Positions 44,101 through 51,522 of a stretch of 64,000 bases of DNA are shown here, piece by piece. The stretch's first letter is position 1. Each line of letters starts with the position of its first letter. The notes under the pieces were generated by a model. That model made no database searches. It had not been told where the DNA came from and worked only from the letters and a program-made list of their open reading frames with translations. A program made the position numbers and the translations under genes. Source of the stretch: Streptomyces sp. NBC_01481 (GTDB taxonomy: Bacteria > Actinomycetota > Actinomycetes > Streptomycetales > Streptomycetaceae); NCBI RefSeq assembly GCF_026339995.1, contig NZ_JAPEPT010000002.1:1121501-1185500 (forward strand). Direction: 5' to 3'.

Positions 44101-44308
44101 CGTCGAACACGACGAACTGATCGCAGGCGGCACCGAACTGGAATGGCGCCGCACCCCGGACGGCGTGATCCACGCGTCCACGGTGGAGGGCGTGGCGGCG
44201 GGCCTGGCCTGGTCGGCGGGCCAGTGGCCCCGGCGCTTCGAGGTGGCGGCCCTCCTGGAGGACCCGTCCCGCACGGAGGAACTGGCCCGGGACCGCTGGT
44301 TCGACTGA
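41174..44308 (+). CDS. Very large Hsp90/sacsin-type GHKL ATPase
   Basis: A 1044-residue protein. Residues ~40-250 are a GHKL ATP-binding fold like the sacsin N-terminal module: RLVVELAQNAADAA (N-box), LAAANTGAPLDATGVESLS (G1) and AVGRFGVGFAAVLAV (G2). The remaining ~800 residues are acidic (many Asp/Glu) and match no family I can name. No membrane or secretion signal. GTG 41174. Actinobacterial members of this type are unstudied to my knowledge. Confidence 0.82.
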   Translation: MSVRTTEWADPFGTARLRRGVLDAWGASPARFREDANAEEDLALGGYRDRLVVELAQNAADAAARAKVPGRLRLTLRPGTGDQPAVLAAANTGAPLDATGVESLSTLRASAKREGHESAVGRFGVGFAAVLAVSDEPAVVGRHGGVRWSLAEARGLAEQASQASPGLGDELRRRDGHVPLLRLPLPAEGTAPEGYDTVVVLPLRDGAAVDLVERLLAGIDDALLLTLAGLSEIIVETPGGVRELRRSVRGAYVHVEDSVQGDRRWRVVSHGGGIEPALLADRPVEERLRPYWTVTWAVPVDDAGAPARPRTAPVVHAPTPTDEPLGVPALLIASLPLDTTRRHPAPGPLTDFLVRKAADAYAELLGSWQPVTVGTIDLVPGPLGKGELDGKLRAEILERLPRTAFLEAAAPRDVSGEDTGLPDREISAGLRPIEAEVLEGAGTETVQVLAEVLPSLLPAGLERRVELRTLGVARVPLTEAVDRLAGLEREPGWWQRLYDSLAGVDPDRLSGLPVPLADGRTTIGPRQTLLPLAETPPQLARLGLKVVHPDAAHPLLEKLGALPATPRAVLTTPQVRAAVAGSLDAGEVWDEDALDADELAETVLALVRDAGLEPGDEPWLGALALSDEDGELAPAGELVLPGSPFASIMREDELALCDAELAERWGEQPLAACGVLANFALVRATDVVLDPDELEPRDGDFAEPDDAGLLDAVDVWCEDVLDRLPDTPVPPVATEVVAVRDLDLVDDDCWPQALALLAQPPLRDALTQSVRILLPDGTTETVRPYTAWWLRDHPVLDGRRPAGLRASGADPLLRGLYESADTTGFEDAQVLQALGVRTSVAALLDEPGGAAELLGRLADPSRPVRAAQLHALYTALADLDPEQVTLPDDLRAVVDGEVRVVDAADAVVADAPDLLPLTAGVALLPVTPSRAAELAELFQVRRLSETVTAEVTTQGEEHEVPESVHVLLGPATPATYVEHDELIAGGTELEWRRTPDGVIHASTVEGVAAGLAWSAGQWPRRFEVAALLEDPSRTEELARDRWFD

Positions 44309-44335
44309 CGGGCACCACCCGGAGGCACCGGAAGG

Positions 44336-44908
44336 TCAGTGGCCGCCCTTGGGTTCCATGCAGCCGCCCTCCATGTAGTGGCCGTGGGCCTCCACCTTCA
44401 CGTGCGAGGTCAGCAGGCCCGTGATGCACGGGCCTGCCTCCGGGACGCTGAACGTGAAGCCCAGCGAGCCTCCCGTCTTGTACACCTCGACGCTGGACTC
44501 GGGGTAGCCGAGAGCGGTCAGCTCGGACCGCAGGTCCGGCTCGCTGTGGACGCCTTCCAGCGCGGCCGTGATCCGCTTCGCGTGTGCCTGCCCGCGGCAC
44601 AGCGCGGCGCCCTTGAGCGGGCCGGCCTGCTTGTACGCGTGGTTCTCCGCATATTTCCGCGCCTCGGGGTCCGTCGGCTCGGGCGCAGCGGTGCTCGGGG
44701 ACGCGGGCGGCACCCCGTCCGAGCAGATGGCGGCCACGTCCCGGAACAGCCGGTCGTGTTTGCGTTCCGCGGCCTTCCGCTGCGCCTCGTACGAAGCAGA
44801 CGCGGAGGCGGCGGCGTCGTCGACGGCCCGCTCCGTCCCGCACCCCGCCGTCACGAACACGACCAGCAGCACGAACAGACCGGCCGAGGCGGCAGTCAGA
44901 CGATTCAC
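44336..44908 (-). CDS. Secreted lipoprotein, unknown
   Basis: A 190-residue protein with a lipoprotein signal (LFVLLVVFVTAGC, Cys ~23), a helical, charged stretch (ASYEAQRKAAERKHDRLF) and a C-terminal domain with paired Cys (CITGLL, GGCMEP). No family recognised. Faces the Hsp90-like gene. Confidence 0.75.
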   Translation of the reverse strand: MNRLTAASAGLFVLLVVFVTAGCGTERAVDDAAASASASYEAQRKAAERKHDRLFRDVAAICSDGVPPASPSTAAPEPTDPEARKYAENHAYKQAGPLKGAALCRGQAHAKRITAALEGVHSEPDLRSELTALGYPESSVEVYKTGGSLGFTFSVPEAGPCITGLLTSHVKVEAHGHYMEGGCMEPKGGH

Positions 44909-45091
44909 GGAGGCGCTCCAATTCCCGTATGGCCAGGCTGGAATGGGGACAGTGCGCCTCGATTATGAGGCGCCGCCCCAGTGACGGTCCTGAGTACGAG
45001 TACTCAGAGCTTCAGCAGGGCCGTGAGGAAACGTGGTCAAGCCGACCGATAACCGTCGTACGCGACCTTCGATCGGGTGCCCGCCTGGTGG

Positions 45092-45307
45092 TCACGGCCA
45101 GGTGCGCTCGATGCGGTCCCGCCTTACGGCATAGGCGGCGGGGCCGCCTTTCTCGACGGCCCGGTACATCGCGCTGCGGTGTGCGTCGAGCCGTTCGACC
45201 ATCTCGAGGCGGAGCTGTTGGTTGTCGAGGATTATCGTCGGGGATGTCCTGTATGGCTCTGTACGCGAATAAGAGAGCGAGTCCTCGCGAGCATCATCAA
45301 CCTCAAG
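45092..45307 (-). CDS. Doubtful small protein, unknown
   Basis: A 71-residue frame from ATG 45307: acidic start (MLEVDDAREDSLSYS), then a helical segment ILDNQQLRLEMVERLDAHRS and AMYRAVEKGGPAAYAVRRDR. GAGTGGCC precedes the ATG. It could be a remnant of a longer gene or a real small protein. Confidence 0.3.
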   Translation of the reverse strand, partial: LEVDDAREDSLSYSRTEPYRTSPTIILDNQQLRLEMVERLDAHRSAMYRAVEKGGPAAYAVRRDRIERTWP

Positions 45308-45480
45308 CATGGCCACTCAACGAGCAGGCGGCACGTTGAGAATTCAATTACCAATGGGAGGGCATTTTGAGCAACGTGTCCCACTTGCGGCTTTCGTCGC
45401 GACAGGCAGTTGGAAGCAGCGAGAAGTTGAGGCCTTGCGATGTGTCGTCAGGTGCAGGCCGGTCTCCCACGTGAATGGGC

Positions 45481-45511
45481 TTGACACTTGAACGGGCCTG
45501 ATGATCATATT
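45481..45511 (+). promoter_or_regulatory. Candidate promoter of the bacteriocin operon
   Basis: TTGACA at 45481-45486 and TCATAT at 45505-45510 with an 18-base spacer, in an AT-rich patch ~190 bases before the precursor start. A second candidate -10 (TAACAT, 45642-45647) lies closer. Neither is proven. Confidence 0.35.
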
Positions 45512-45701
45512 GCGGCTGCCGCATCCGACATCCCGGTATGACCAACCGGGTTGGGGTGAGCCAAGAGACGCTCGGCCCCTTGCCTTCGTCGCCACGGCGA
45601 TCACGGCATGGGAAATTAATCACGGATCAACGGGGGCTTGTAACATGGGGGAACTCTGCCTCGCGCCAGCTTCCGTACATCCTCAGGAAACGGGAGCTTG
45701 C

Positions 45702-45977
45702 ATGCAGTCGATAATGTCCAAGAACAGCTTCGCCGCGTTGGCGGCCGGCGCCATCGGTGCGGCCGGGCTGGCAATGGCTGGTTTCGCGGCGTTCTGGGTG
45801 GCCGGTTCGCTGGGCATCAGCGCGAGCGTCGCCGGGCAGGTTGTGGACGCCATCTCCGCAGGTGGCCTGGCGCTGGCCGTCGTCGGAGCGATGTTCAGTG
45901 GTGGCGTCATCTCTGCCATCAGCGCGACGGTGCTCTACTACATCAAGAAGAAGGGCAAGGCGTTCGCGATCGCCTAA
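45702..45977 (+). CDS. Circular bacteriocin precursor, AS-48/uberolysin/carnocyclin type
   Basis: A 91-residue precursor. ATG 45702 has GGGAG five bases upstream. Residues 1-~31 are an Ala/Gly/Phe-rich hydrophobic leader (SFAALAAGAIGAAGLAMAGF). The core from about Trp32/Val33 is ~60 residues: VAGSLGISASVAGQVVDAIS, then AGGLALAVVG, a Gly/Ser/Ile-rich centre and LYYIKKKGKAFAIA at the end. In known circular bacteriocins the core starts with a hydrophobic residue, has an alternating helix pattern such as VAGTVLNVVEAGG in AS-48, and ends in a Lys-rich helix plus hydrophobic residue (AS-48: IKKKGKRAVIAW). The core would be joined head to tail and act on membranes. The following genes match this cluster type. 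Confidence 0.85.
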   Translation: MQSIMSKNSFAALAAGAIGAAGLAMAGFAAFWVAGSLGISASVAGQVVDAISAGGLALAVVGAMFSGGVISAISATVLYYIKKKGKAFAIA

Positions 45978-45993
45978 ACCCTATTCTTACCTG

Positions 45994-46554
45994 ATGGCTG
46001 TCAACGCCATAGTTGGTCTCGCAAGGAGCAGGAGCGTTCTGCTCTCGCTCCTTGCGAGCGCCACGATCTTCGGTCTCGGCGCGGTACTTGGGTATTCGGC
46101 GCTGTCCGGTGCGGAGTTGAGTCCGCCGACAGTGTCACCGGAAAGCAGTTTCGGCCAAGCCTTCTCGGGGATTCTCAGCAGGAACATCCCATCCGCGATG
46201 CTGCTTTATGCGGGAGCCGCTTCCTTTGGTGTGGTGAGCCTGATCGGCATCACCATGCTCGCTGCCTATGTGGGAGCAACGCTGGCTGTCGTCGTGTCCA
46301 ACTCCGGATGGTCGGGTTTCCTGACCGAGACCGGAGCGTACGTGGGCTTCGAATTCCTGGGATTCATTCTTGCCGGTGCTGCTGGTCTGTATCCAGCCGC
46401 CGTCGCAATGGTCCGGGGGAGTCGCCAGGACAGCACCGGGATGCTGCGCCGATATGTGCATGCAATGGCGGACTCATTGCGAATCTTTCTGGTCGGGGCG
46501 TCGGTCATTGTCGGCGCCGCGTGTATCGAAGCCACTGTCATGGCAGCGAGATAG
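45994..46554 (+). CDS. SpoIIM/DUF95-family membrane protein of the bacteriocin cluster
   Basis: A 186-residue protein with about five helices (VLLSLLASATIFGLGAVLGY, MLLYAGAASFGVVSLIGITM, FEFLGFILAGAAGLYPAAVA, IFLVGASVIVGAACIEA). The pattern NIPSAMLLYAG and GFEFLGFILAGAAGLY fits the stage II sporulation protein M/DUF95 family, which is a constant partner in circular bacteriocin clusters, where it is needed for maturation/secretion. It lies 16 bases after the precursor; the ribosome binding site is weak, so coupling is likely. Confidence 0.82.
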   Translation: MAVNAIVGLARSRSVLLSLLASATIFGLGAVLGYSALSGAELSPPTVSPESSFGQAFSGILSRNIPSAMLLYAGAASFGVVSLIGITMLAAYVGATLAVVVSNSGWSGFLTETGAYVGFEFLGFILAGAAGLYPAAVAMVRGSRQDSTGMLRRYVHAMADSLRIFLVGASVIVGAACIEATVMAAR

Positions 46555-46559
46555 GAAAC

Positions 46560-47177
46560 ATGAGAGCTGACACATCTCAGCAGCCGACGGTTGCGGACCA
46601 GTCGGCGCTCAAGGCGCCGTTCGACGACGAGGTCCGTCACACTGTCGAATCCGCCAAGGCCGCGGCGCCGACGAGCAAGTCCTTGTGGGTCTCGCTGTAC
46701 TTCGTCGCACTCGCACTCGTGCTGTGCAGGCTGCCGACCGCATTCGCCTATGCGGAGACCTTGATAACGCCGAAGCAACGGGAAGAGATCGGCGATCCCG
46801 CGCTGGAGGACCTGGCGGTCAGCGTGGCCGTGGGCGGTGGCGTGCTGCTGACCGTCTTCGTCTACGCTTTCTACGTCTTCGTGGCCCGGGCCCTGGAGCG
46901 GCGGGTCTTCACCGCGAGTCAGTCGCTGGGCCGGGGACTGCGCACTGGTGCGTTCTTCCCGGTTCTCGTCCTGTGCCTCCTGCCCCCGCAGCTGGCCGCC
47001 CTCGCATTCGAGGTGGTTGACCCGACCCAGGGCATCGTCTACTACCTCTACATTGCCGCAGTGGCCCTGCTGGTTCCGGTGCTCTTCCGGGGCCGGTGGC
47101 GGCACCTGCCTCAAGGCAAGATCATCGCCCTCTACTGCTGCAGCATCGGCCTCGCCGCGTTCACAGCGGTCGGGTGA
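46560..47177 (+). CDS. Five-helix membrane protein of the bacteriocin cluster
   Basis: A 205-residue protein with a ~40-residue cytoplasmic N-terminus and five helices (LWVSLYFVALALVLCRLPTA, GGGVLLTVFVYAFYVFVARA, FPVLVLCLLPPQLAALAF, YLYIAAVALLVPVLF, IIALYCCSIGLAAFTAV). GGAAAC precedes ATG 46560, five bases after the previous stop. I do not recognise the family; its place matches the helper membrane proteins of other circular bacteriocin operons. Confidence 0.75.
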   Translation: MRADTSQQPTVADQSALKAPFDDEVRHTVESAKAAAPTSKSLWVSLYFVALALVLCRLPTAFAYAETLITPKQREEIGDPALEDLAVSVAVGGGVLLTVFVYAFYVFVARALERRVFTASQSLGRGLRTGAFFPVLVLCLLPPQLAALAFEVVDPTQGIVYYLYIAAVALLVPVLFRGRWRHLPQGKIIALYCCSIGLAAFTAVG

Positions 47178-47212
47178 CCGAGGGCATCGAAAGCAAGAGA
47201 GAGATACCTCCT

Positions 47213-47617
47213 ATGCTCGCGCTCTACACCAAGACGGTCCGACTTGCCGCAGCGGCCGTGCTGCTGCTCGGCGCGGCGGCACTGCTGTTCTTCCTCACAC
47301 ATCCACTGAAGCCCGTGGGGAACGTCAGCCCGGACGTGCTCAAAGCGGTCCTGGCAGCGCAGTTGCTCGCCTTCGCCGTACTGCTGCCCGCCTCGGCCGT
47401 CCTGGTACGCAAGGCGAGAGAGACAACATGGTGGATCGCAGCAGTGTCGATCCTCGCCATGGCGTCGAACTCGATCATGCTCGGCGATTCCGTGGCGTCA
47501 GCACCACAGTCCCTGTTCTCGCTCCTGGCTGTGGTCATCTCTCTCGCCATGGCGGTGGTGTCGTTGTTCGCGGCGGGTGAGGGCCGTTCCGGAAAGCCTT
47601 CGCAGAGCAGGTTCTAG
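47213..47617 (+). CDS. Small four-helix membrane protein, candidate immunity protein
   Basis: A 134-residue protein with four helices (AAAAVLLLGAAALLFFLTH, LAAQLLAFAVLLPASAVLV, WWIAAVSILAMASNSIML, LFSLLAVVISLAMAVVSLF). Small hydrophobic proteins in circular bacteriocin operons often give immunity; that is a placement argument only. ATG 47213 has GAGAGAG upstream. An in-frame GTG at 47174 overlapping the previous stop would add 13 residues. Confidence 0.7.
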   Translation: MLALYTKTVRLAAAAVLLLGAAALLFFLTHPLKPVGNVSPDVLKAVLAAQLLAFAVLLPASAVLVRKARETTWWIAAVSILAMASNSIMLGDSVASAPQSLFSLLAVVISLAMAVVSLFAAGEGRSGKPSQSRF

Positions 47618-47646
47618 GCAGCCGCTCGGCTGCTCGAGGAAGCAAC

Positions 47647-49167
47647 ATGTCCGTTACGGAACCACAGTTGGACAGGATCAGACTCCGTGCGGTGTCTGAC
47701 TTCTACCTGTTCGAGATACTCGCTGCTCTGCGCCTGCGTATGACGGTGCGCACAGCCAGACATCTACTCGCCGGCATGTACGTGCTGGCCGTGCCGCTCG
47801 TCTTCATCGTCGCGATGGCCAGCTTCTCCCTGATCAGGCCCATTGCGGAAGAGAAAGGCGTCCAAGCCGAGGAGCTACTGGTCGCCTTGGCGATGTTGTC
47901 GTTCTACGCGACTACGACGTACGCCCTCCGGGAGGCCTTCTCCCAGCGCCGGTTCATGGTGGCGGGATCGCCGAACGCGGAACTCTTCCGGGCGATGGAC
48001 ATCTCGTCACGGGAGGTGTTCCTCGTCTACTGCGCCCGCCGTATCTGCGGGTACCATCTGCTGCTTGGCATGGTGCCCGCTGGTTTCCTGTTCGCCTACT
48101 GGCCGGTTCCGGACACCAGCATTCCGCATCTCGTCTTCGCCGCGGTCGTTCCGGTCGGCATGTGCGCCGTCAGCCTGTCGGTCGCCGCACGATCCGCACT
48201 GAGCCTGCGCCAAGGGCGGAGCCGGGAGTCCGTCAGGGCGCTCGCTACCTGCGTCGGCTCCCTGGCCCTGGGTATCTCGGCAGCGCTGTTCATCGCGGCT
48301 CCGTTGATGGGATCCTCCGACGTCAGGATGCCTGGGCTCTACTCATCGGCGCTTGCCGGATCGTGTGCCACGGTGGTCTTGGTCGTCGGCGGCACGGCCT
48401 CCTTCCGCCTTGTACGTGACCTCGGCAGGATGCCCTTCCACTCGTTCCCCCTCGCGGCCGCCTCGCGTCCGGGTGCGAGTACTCCCTCGGACACACGGGC
48501 CGGCACCAGGCCCCCGGCGCTCGCCGCGATTCTGGTACGGGAACTGCGTGGCAGCGCGGTGTATCCGCTCGTCAAGCAGGTGTTCCTGGCCGGGGCCGGA
48601 GGGGTCGCCGCGATAGCGGGATTCGCACTGGCGAGCCCCTTCCCCCTCCCGATGGCCAACCTCCCTGCCCATGCGTACGAAATGGCAGCAGGGGCGGTCG
48701 CCGTGATGGTGCTCGGCCTCGCGGAGATGCTGTCCCGAGCGATCGGACCGACCACGTTGCGGGCCATGCTGCGCACTACCTGGGAGGCGGGCATGTCCTC
48801 CTGGTACATCGCCCGCGCGTTGGTTCTGGTGTGGACCACGTGCGGCCTGTGTGTCGGTGTCACAACGGCCGCTGTCGTACTGCTCCTGGCCGGCCCGAGC
48901 CTTACTGCCATACCTGTGATCATGGCTGTGTGCGGCGTGTCCGCCGCACTTGTCGCCGAGACCGTGGCCACTCCACCGCGCAACACCGATGGCAGTGCGG
49001 CCTCCGACCCCATTGCCGGGTTCCTCGCACTCGTGCTGACCGGCCCGGTGGTCTGGATCCTCGGGCAGGAATGGATGGTCGGACCGGCCCTGGCATTCTG
49101 CTACGCCCTGATACTTACTGGAGTTGCAACGGCATGCGTGCGACGAAGCATCCTGAAACTGCGCTAG
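47647..49167 (+). CDS. Large ABC-type permease / membrane protein of the bacteriocin cluster
   Basis: A 506-residue protein with about twelve helices (LLAGMYVLAVPLVFIVAMAS, LLLGMVPAGFLFAYWPV, VVPVGMCAVSLSVAARSAL, GGVAAIAGFALASPF, WIARALVLVWTTCG-type YIARALVLVWTTCGLCVGV). Likely the permease of the ABC ATPase whose gene overlaps its 3' end by 34 bases. No peptidase or ATP motif. Confidence 0.72.
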   Translation: MSVTEPQLDRIRLRAVSDFYLFEILAALRLRMTVRTARHLLAGMYVLAVPLVFIVAMASFSLIRPIAEEKGVQAEELLVALAMLSFYATTTYALREAFSQRRFMVAGSPNAELFRAMDISSREVFLVYCARRICGYHLLLGMVPAGFLFAYWPVPDTSIPHLVFAAVVPVGMCAVSLSVAARSALSLRQGRSRESVRALATCVGSLALGISAALFIAAPLMGSSDVRMPGLYSSALAGSCATVVLVVGGTASFRLVRDLGRMPFHSFPLAAASRPGASTPSDTRAGTRPPALAAILVRELRGSAVYPLVKQVFLAGAGGVAAIAGFALASPFPLPMANLPAHAYEMAAGAVAVMVLGLAEMLSRAIGPTTLRAMLRTTWEAGMSSWYIARALVLVWTTCGLCVGVTTAAVVLLLAGPSLTAIPVIMAVCGVSAALVAETVATPPRNTDGSAASDPIAGFLALVLTGPVVWILGQEWMVGPALAFCYALILTGVATACVRRSILKLR

Positions 49168-49793
49168 AGCTGAAGTCCGTAACTGCCGGATACGACCAGT
49201 CCGCCCCGGTGTTCGTGGACCTCTCCCTGTCCCTGCCGGGCCGTGGTCTCACCATGGTGTCGGGCAGAAACGGTTCCGGTAAGTCGACCTTCCTCGAGTT
49301 GTGCAGCGGGTACCTCCCGCCGTGGCACGGTCAGGTCCGCGTCGGAGACCGGGACGCACGAGATCCGCTGAGCCGGACCGCGCGCAGGGTCTGCCGTACG
49401 GACGTGTCGCTCTATCCCAGCATGACCGTGCGGGACCACCTCGTCTTCGCCGCCCGTTGCCACGGGATCAGTCCTGATCCGGGACTGAAGAGGGCCGTGC
49501 GTTACGGACTGGAGCCGTGGCTGGACCACGCTGCGAAGGAACTGTCCACAGGTAACAGAAGGAAGCTCTGGCTGACCATGTGCACGCTGGGGGAGTTCGC
49601 GCTCGTCATGCTCGACGAACCCTTCAACGGCCTGGACTCCGCGGGCATCGAGCTGCTCTCAGCCGAGATGTGCGCGTGGGCCACGCATGCGTCCGTCGTG
49701 CTGATCGCACACGATCCGCCGGCCACCGTGGCGGCGGACACGACCATCACCCTTGACGGGTTTTCCGGTGCATCGCCGGGGAGTGGGGAATAG
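49134..49793 (+). CDS. ABC transporter ATPase (partner of the large permease)
   Basis: A 219-residue ATPase: Walker A GRNGSGKST (near residue 45), signature ELSTGNRRKLWL, Walker B LVMLDEPFNGLD and the final His switch LIAHDP. ATG 49134 lies inside the permease gene, so translation is coupled. It is the first of two ATPases in the operon. Confidence 0.9.
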   Translation: MRATKHPETALELKSVTAGYDQSAPVFVDLSLSLPGRGLTMVSGRNGSGKSTFLELCSGYLPPWHGQVRVGDRDARDPLSRTARRVCRTDVSLYPSMTVRDHLVFAARCHGISPDPGLKRAVRYGLEPWLDHAAKELSTGNRRKLWLTMCTLGEFALVMLDEPFNGLDSAGIELLSAEMCAWATHASVVLIAHDPPATVAADTTITLDGFSGASPGSGE

Positions 49794-50716
49794 TGGCAAC
49801 GGTTCAAGTCGACGCTCTCTCGAAGACATTCGGGGAGAAGCTGGTGGTGGATGGGCTCCGCTTCACCGTGGAACCCGGGTCGGTCACAGGCTTCCTCGGG
49901 CCCAACGGCGCGGGAAAGTCGACGACCCTGCGGCTCATGCTCGAGTTGGAGCAAGGAAGCGGCAGGACGCTCTTCGACGGTCAGCGCTACTCGGAGCTGG
50001 CCGATCCGGCGCAGCGCGTCGGAGCACTGCTGGAGACAAGGGCCTACCACCCTGGGCGTTCCGTGCACGCACATCTGCGCATGCTCACTCGAGGTATAGG
50101 CGTCCCGGAAAAGCGCATCGACGAAGTCCTCGACCTCGTGGGGCTCCTCCCTGTCGCGCGGCACCGGCCGAAGGGCTTCTCCCTGGGCATGCTGCAGCGA
50201 CTGGGCCTTGCCTGCGCGCTGCTCGGCTCCCCCGATGTCCTCATCCTCGACGAGCCCGGCAACGGTATGGACCCGCAGGGCATGCGATGGTTGCGCACCT
50301 TTCTCAAGGAGTACGCGGCTGCGGGCAACGCCGTCTTTGTCTCCTCCCACCAGATGGCGGATCTGGACGAGCTGGCCGAGCGGGTCGTGGTGATCGGCAA
50401 GGGGCGTCTCATCTGCGACAGCACCCTCGCCGACTTCAAACGCGCATACGACGGGGGAGCCGTCCGAGTACGGGCGGACTCACCGGACCAGCTCCGCGCC
50501 GCACTCGTGCGGCGCGGCGCTCACGTCGAGTCCAGCGCGGACGGCTGTCTGCTGGTCAAGGAGCTCGCGCAGCGGGAGATCGCAGCCACGGCACTTGCCG
50601 AGAACGTCATCGTCACGGAGCTGACGGTCGCCGAAGCGACGCTGGAGGAGGCATTCCTGCACGCCTCGGCGGCGAGTGTCGAATACGTGACGGATGAGAA
50701 GGCGGGTGCCCGGTGA
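49793..50716 (+). CDS. ABC transporter ATPase, BcrA-like
   Basis: A 307-residue ATPase of the peptide-resistance type: Walker A GPNGAGKSTTLR, Q-loop region, signature FSLGMLQRLGLACALLG, Walker B VLILDEPGNGMDPQGM and a ~90-residue C-terminal domain typical of BcrA-like exporters. GTG 49793 shares one base with the previous stop (TAGTG). Likely self-protection or export together with the next gene. Confidence 0.92.
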   Translation: MATVQVDALSKTFGEKLVVDGLRFTVEPGSVTGFLGPNGAGKSTTLRLMLELEQGSGRTLFDGQRYSELADPAQRVGALLETRAYHPGRSVHAHLRMLTRGIGVPEKRIDEVLDLVGLLPVARHRPKGFSLGMLQRLGLACALLGSPDVLILDEPGNGMDPQGMRWLRTFLKEYAAAGNAVFVSSHQMADLDELAERVVVIGKGRLICDSTLADFKRAYDGGAVRVRADSPDQLRAALVRRGAHVESSADGCLLVKELAQREIAATALAENVIVTELTVAEATLEEAFLHASAASVEYVTDEKAGAR

Positions 50717-51507
50717 ACAGGTCTGTGCGGTACGAGTGGGTGCGGCTGACCACCCTTACGTCGACGTGGCTGCTCGCAGCCGCAGCGGTCGCCGTGACTG
50801 CCCTTGGGGCCTGGGGCTACGCCTTCACCATCACCGAGTTCCAGTCGGAAGAGATGGCCGTCACCGCGCAAGAAGCACTGGTCGCGGTCATCAACAAGGC
50901 TTCGTTCGCCCCCCTCGCGGCCGGGCTCTTCGGGGCACTCGCCATGGGAGGTGACTACCGGCATGGCACGATCAGGGCAATGCTCGCCGTGACTCCCGTT
51001 CGAAGCCGGGCCCTCGCGGCGAAGGCTCTCGTGGCCGGCGGATTCGCGCTGGCGGTCACGGTGTACGCCACCACGGTGTCCTGGATCGTGGCGAGCGCTG
51101 CCCTGCCGGCGGAGCTGATATCGGGTGTGTCGTACGGAGACCTGATCGTGCTCCATGGCGGCCTGCTGCTGCAGACCGTGTGCTGGACCCTGATCGGCAT
51201 CGCGATCACCGTCGTGTTCCGCTCACAGGCCGTCGGCGCCGTCTCCTTGGTGGCGATCCCCTATGTGCTCGAGCCCATGGTCAGGACGGGCGGCTTGTTC
51301 GCCGACTCCACGTGGCTGGCGCAGGTGGCGAGGTATCTGCCGTTCGCCGCGGGCACTTCGATGTCGAACATCGCAGGCGATGAGGGGGCCTTCCTCGCCG
51401 AGGCCTCCCAGCGTATGGCGCCCGGGACCGCGGTCCTCGTCTTCGGCCTCTTCACCGGGGCACTCTTCGTGGGGGCCGTCGCACGGTTCCGCCGCCAAGG
51501 TGTGTGA
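50713..51507 (+). CDS. ABC-2-type permease (partner of the BcrA-like ATPase)
   Basis: A 264-residue protein with six helices (TWLLAAAAVAVTALGAWGYA, APLAAGLFGALAMGG, LVAGGFALAVTVYATTVSW, LQTVCWTLIGIAITVVF, VSLVAIPYVLEPMV, TAVLVFGLFTGALFVGAVA). GTG 50713 overlaps the ATPase stop by four bases. Completes the eight-gene operon; the next gene is convergent. Confidence 0.9.
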   Translation: MNRSVRYEWVRLTTLTSTWLLAAAAVAVTALGAWGYAFTITEFQSEEMAVTAQEALVAVINKASFAPLAAGLFGALAMGGDYRHGTIRAMLAVTPVRSRALAAKALVAGGFALAVTVYATTVSWIVASAALPAELISGVSYGDLIVLHGGLLLQTVCWTLIGIAITVVFRSQAVGAVSLVAIPYVLEPMVRTGGLFADSTWLAQVARYLPFAAGTSMSNIAGDEGAFLAEASQRMAPGTAVLVFGLFTGALFVGAVARFRRQGV

Positions 51508-51522
51508 TCCGGAACTGCGACC

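Larger units (their letters stand above)
44909..45701. other. Gene-poor, less GC-rich junction upstream of the bacteriocin operon
   Basis: About 790 bases. One doubtful minus-strand frame (45092-45307) is the only coding candidate. Codon-position bias is weak and AT-rich patches (45325-45375, 45495-45530, 45610-45650) stand out against the window. This is the kind of junction left by insertion of foreign DNA; no att site, tRNA or transposase is visible. Confidence 0.55.

Noticed and set aside
41980..44328. 782-residue minus-strand frame antisense to the Hsp90-like gene
   Set aside because: Ser/Arg-rich shadow; the plus strand holds the intact GHKL motifs.
45702..45977. Lanthipeptide or lasso-peptide precursor
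   Set aside because: No Ser/Thr/Cys-rich core and no LanM/LanB/C, B1/B2 or C enzymes nearby; the DUF95 partner and Lys-rich helix fit a circular bacteriocin better.
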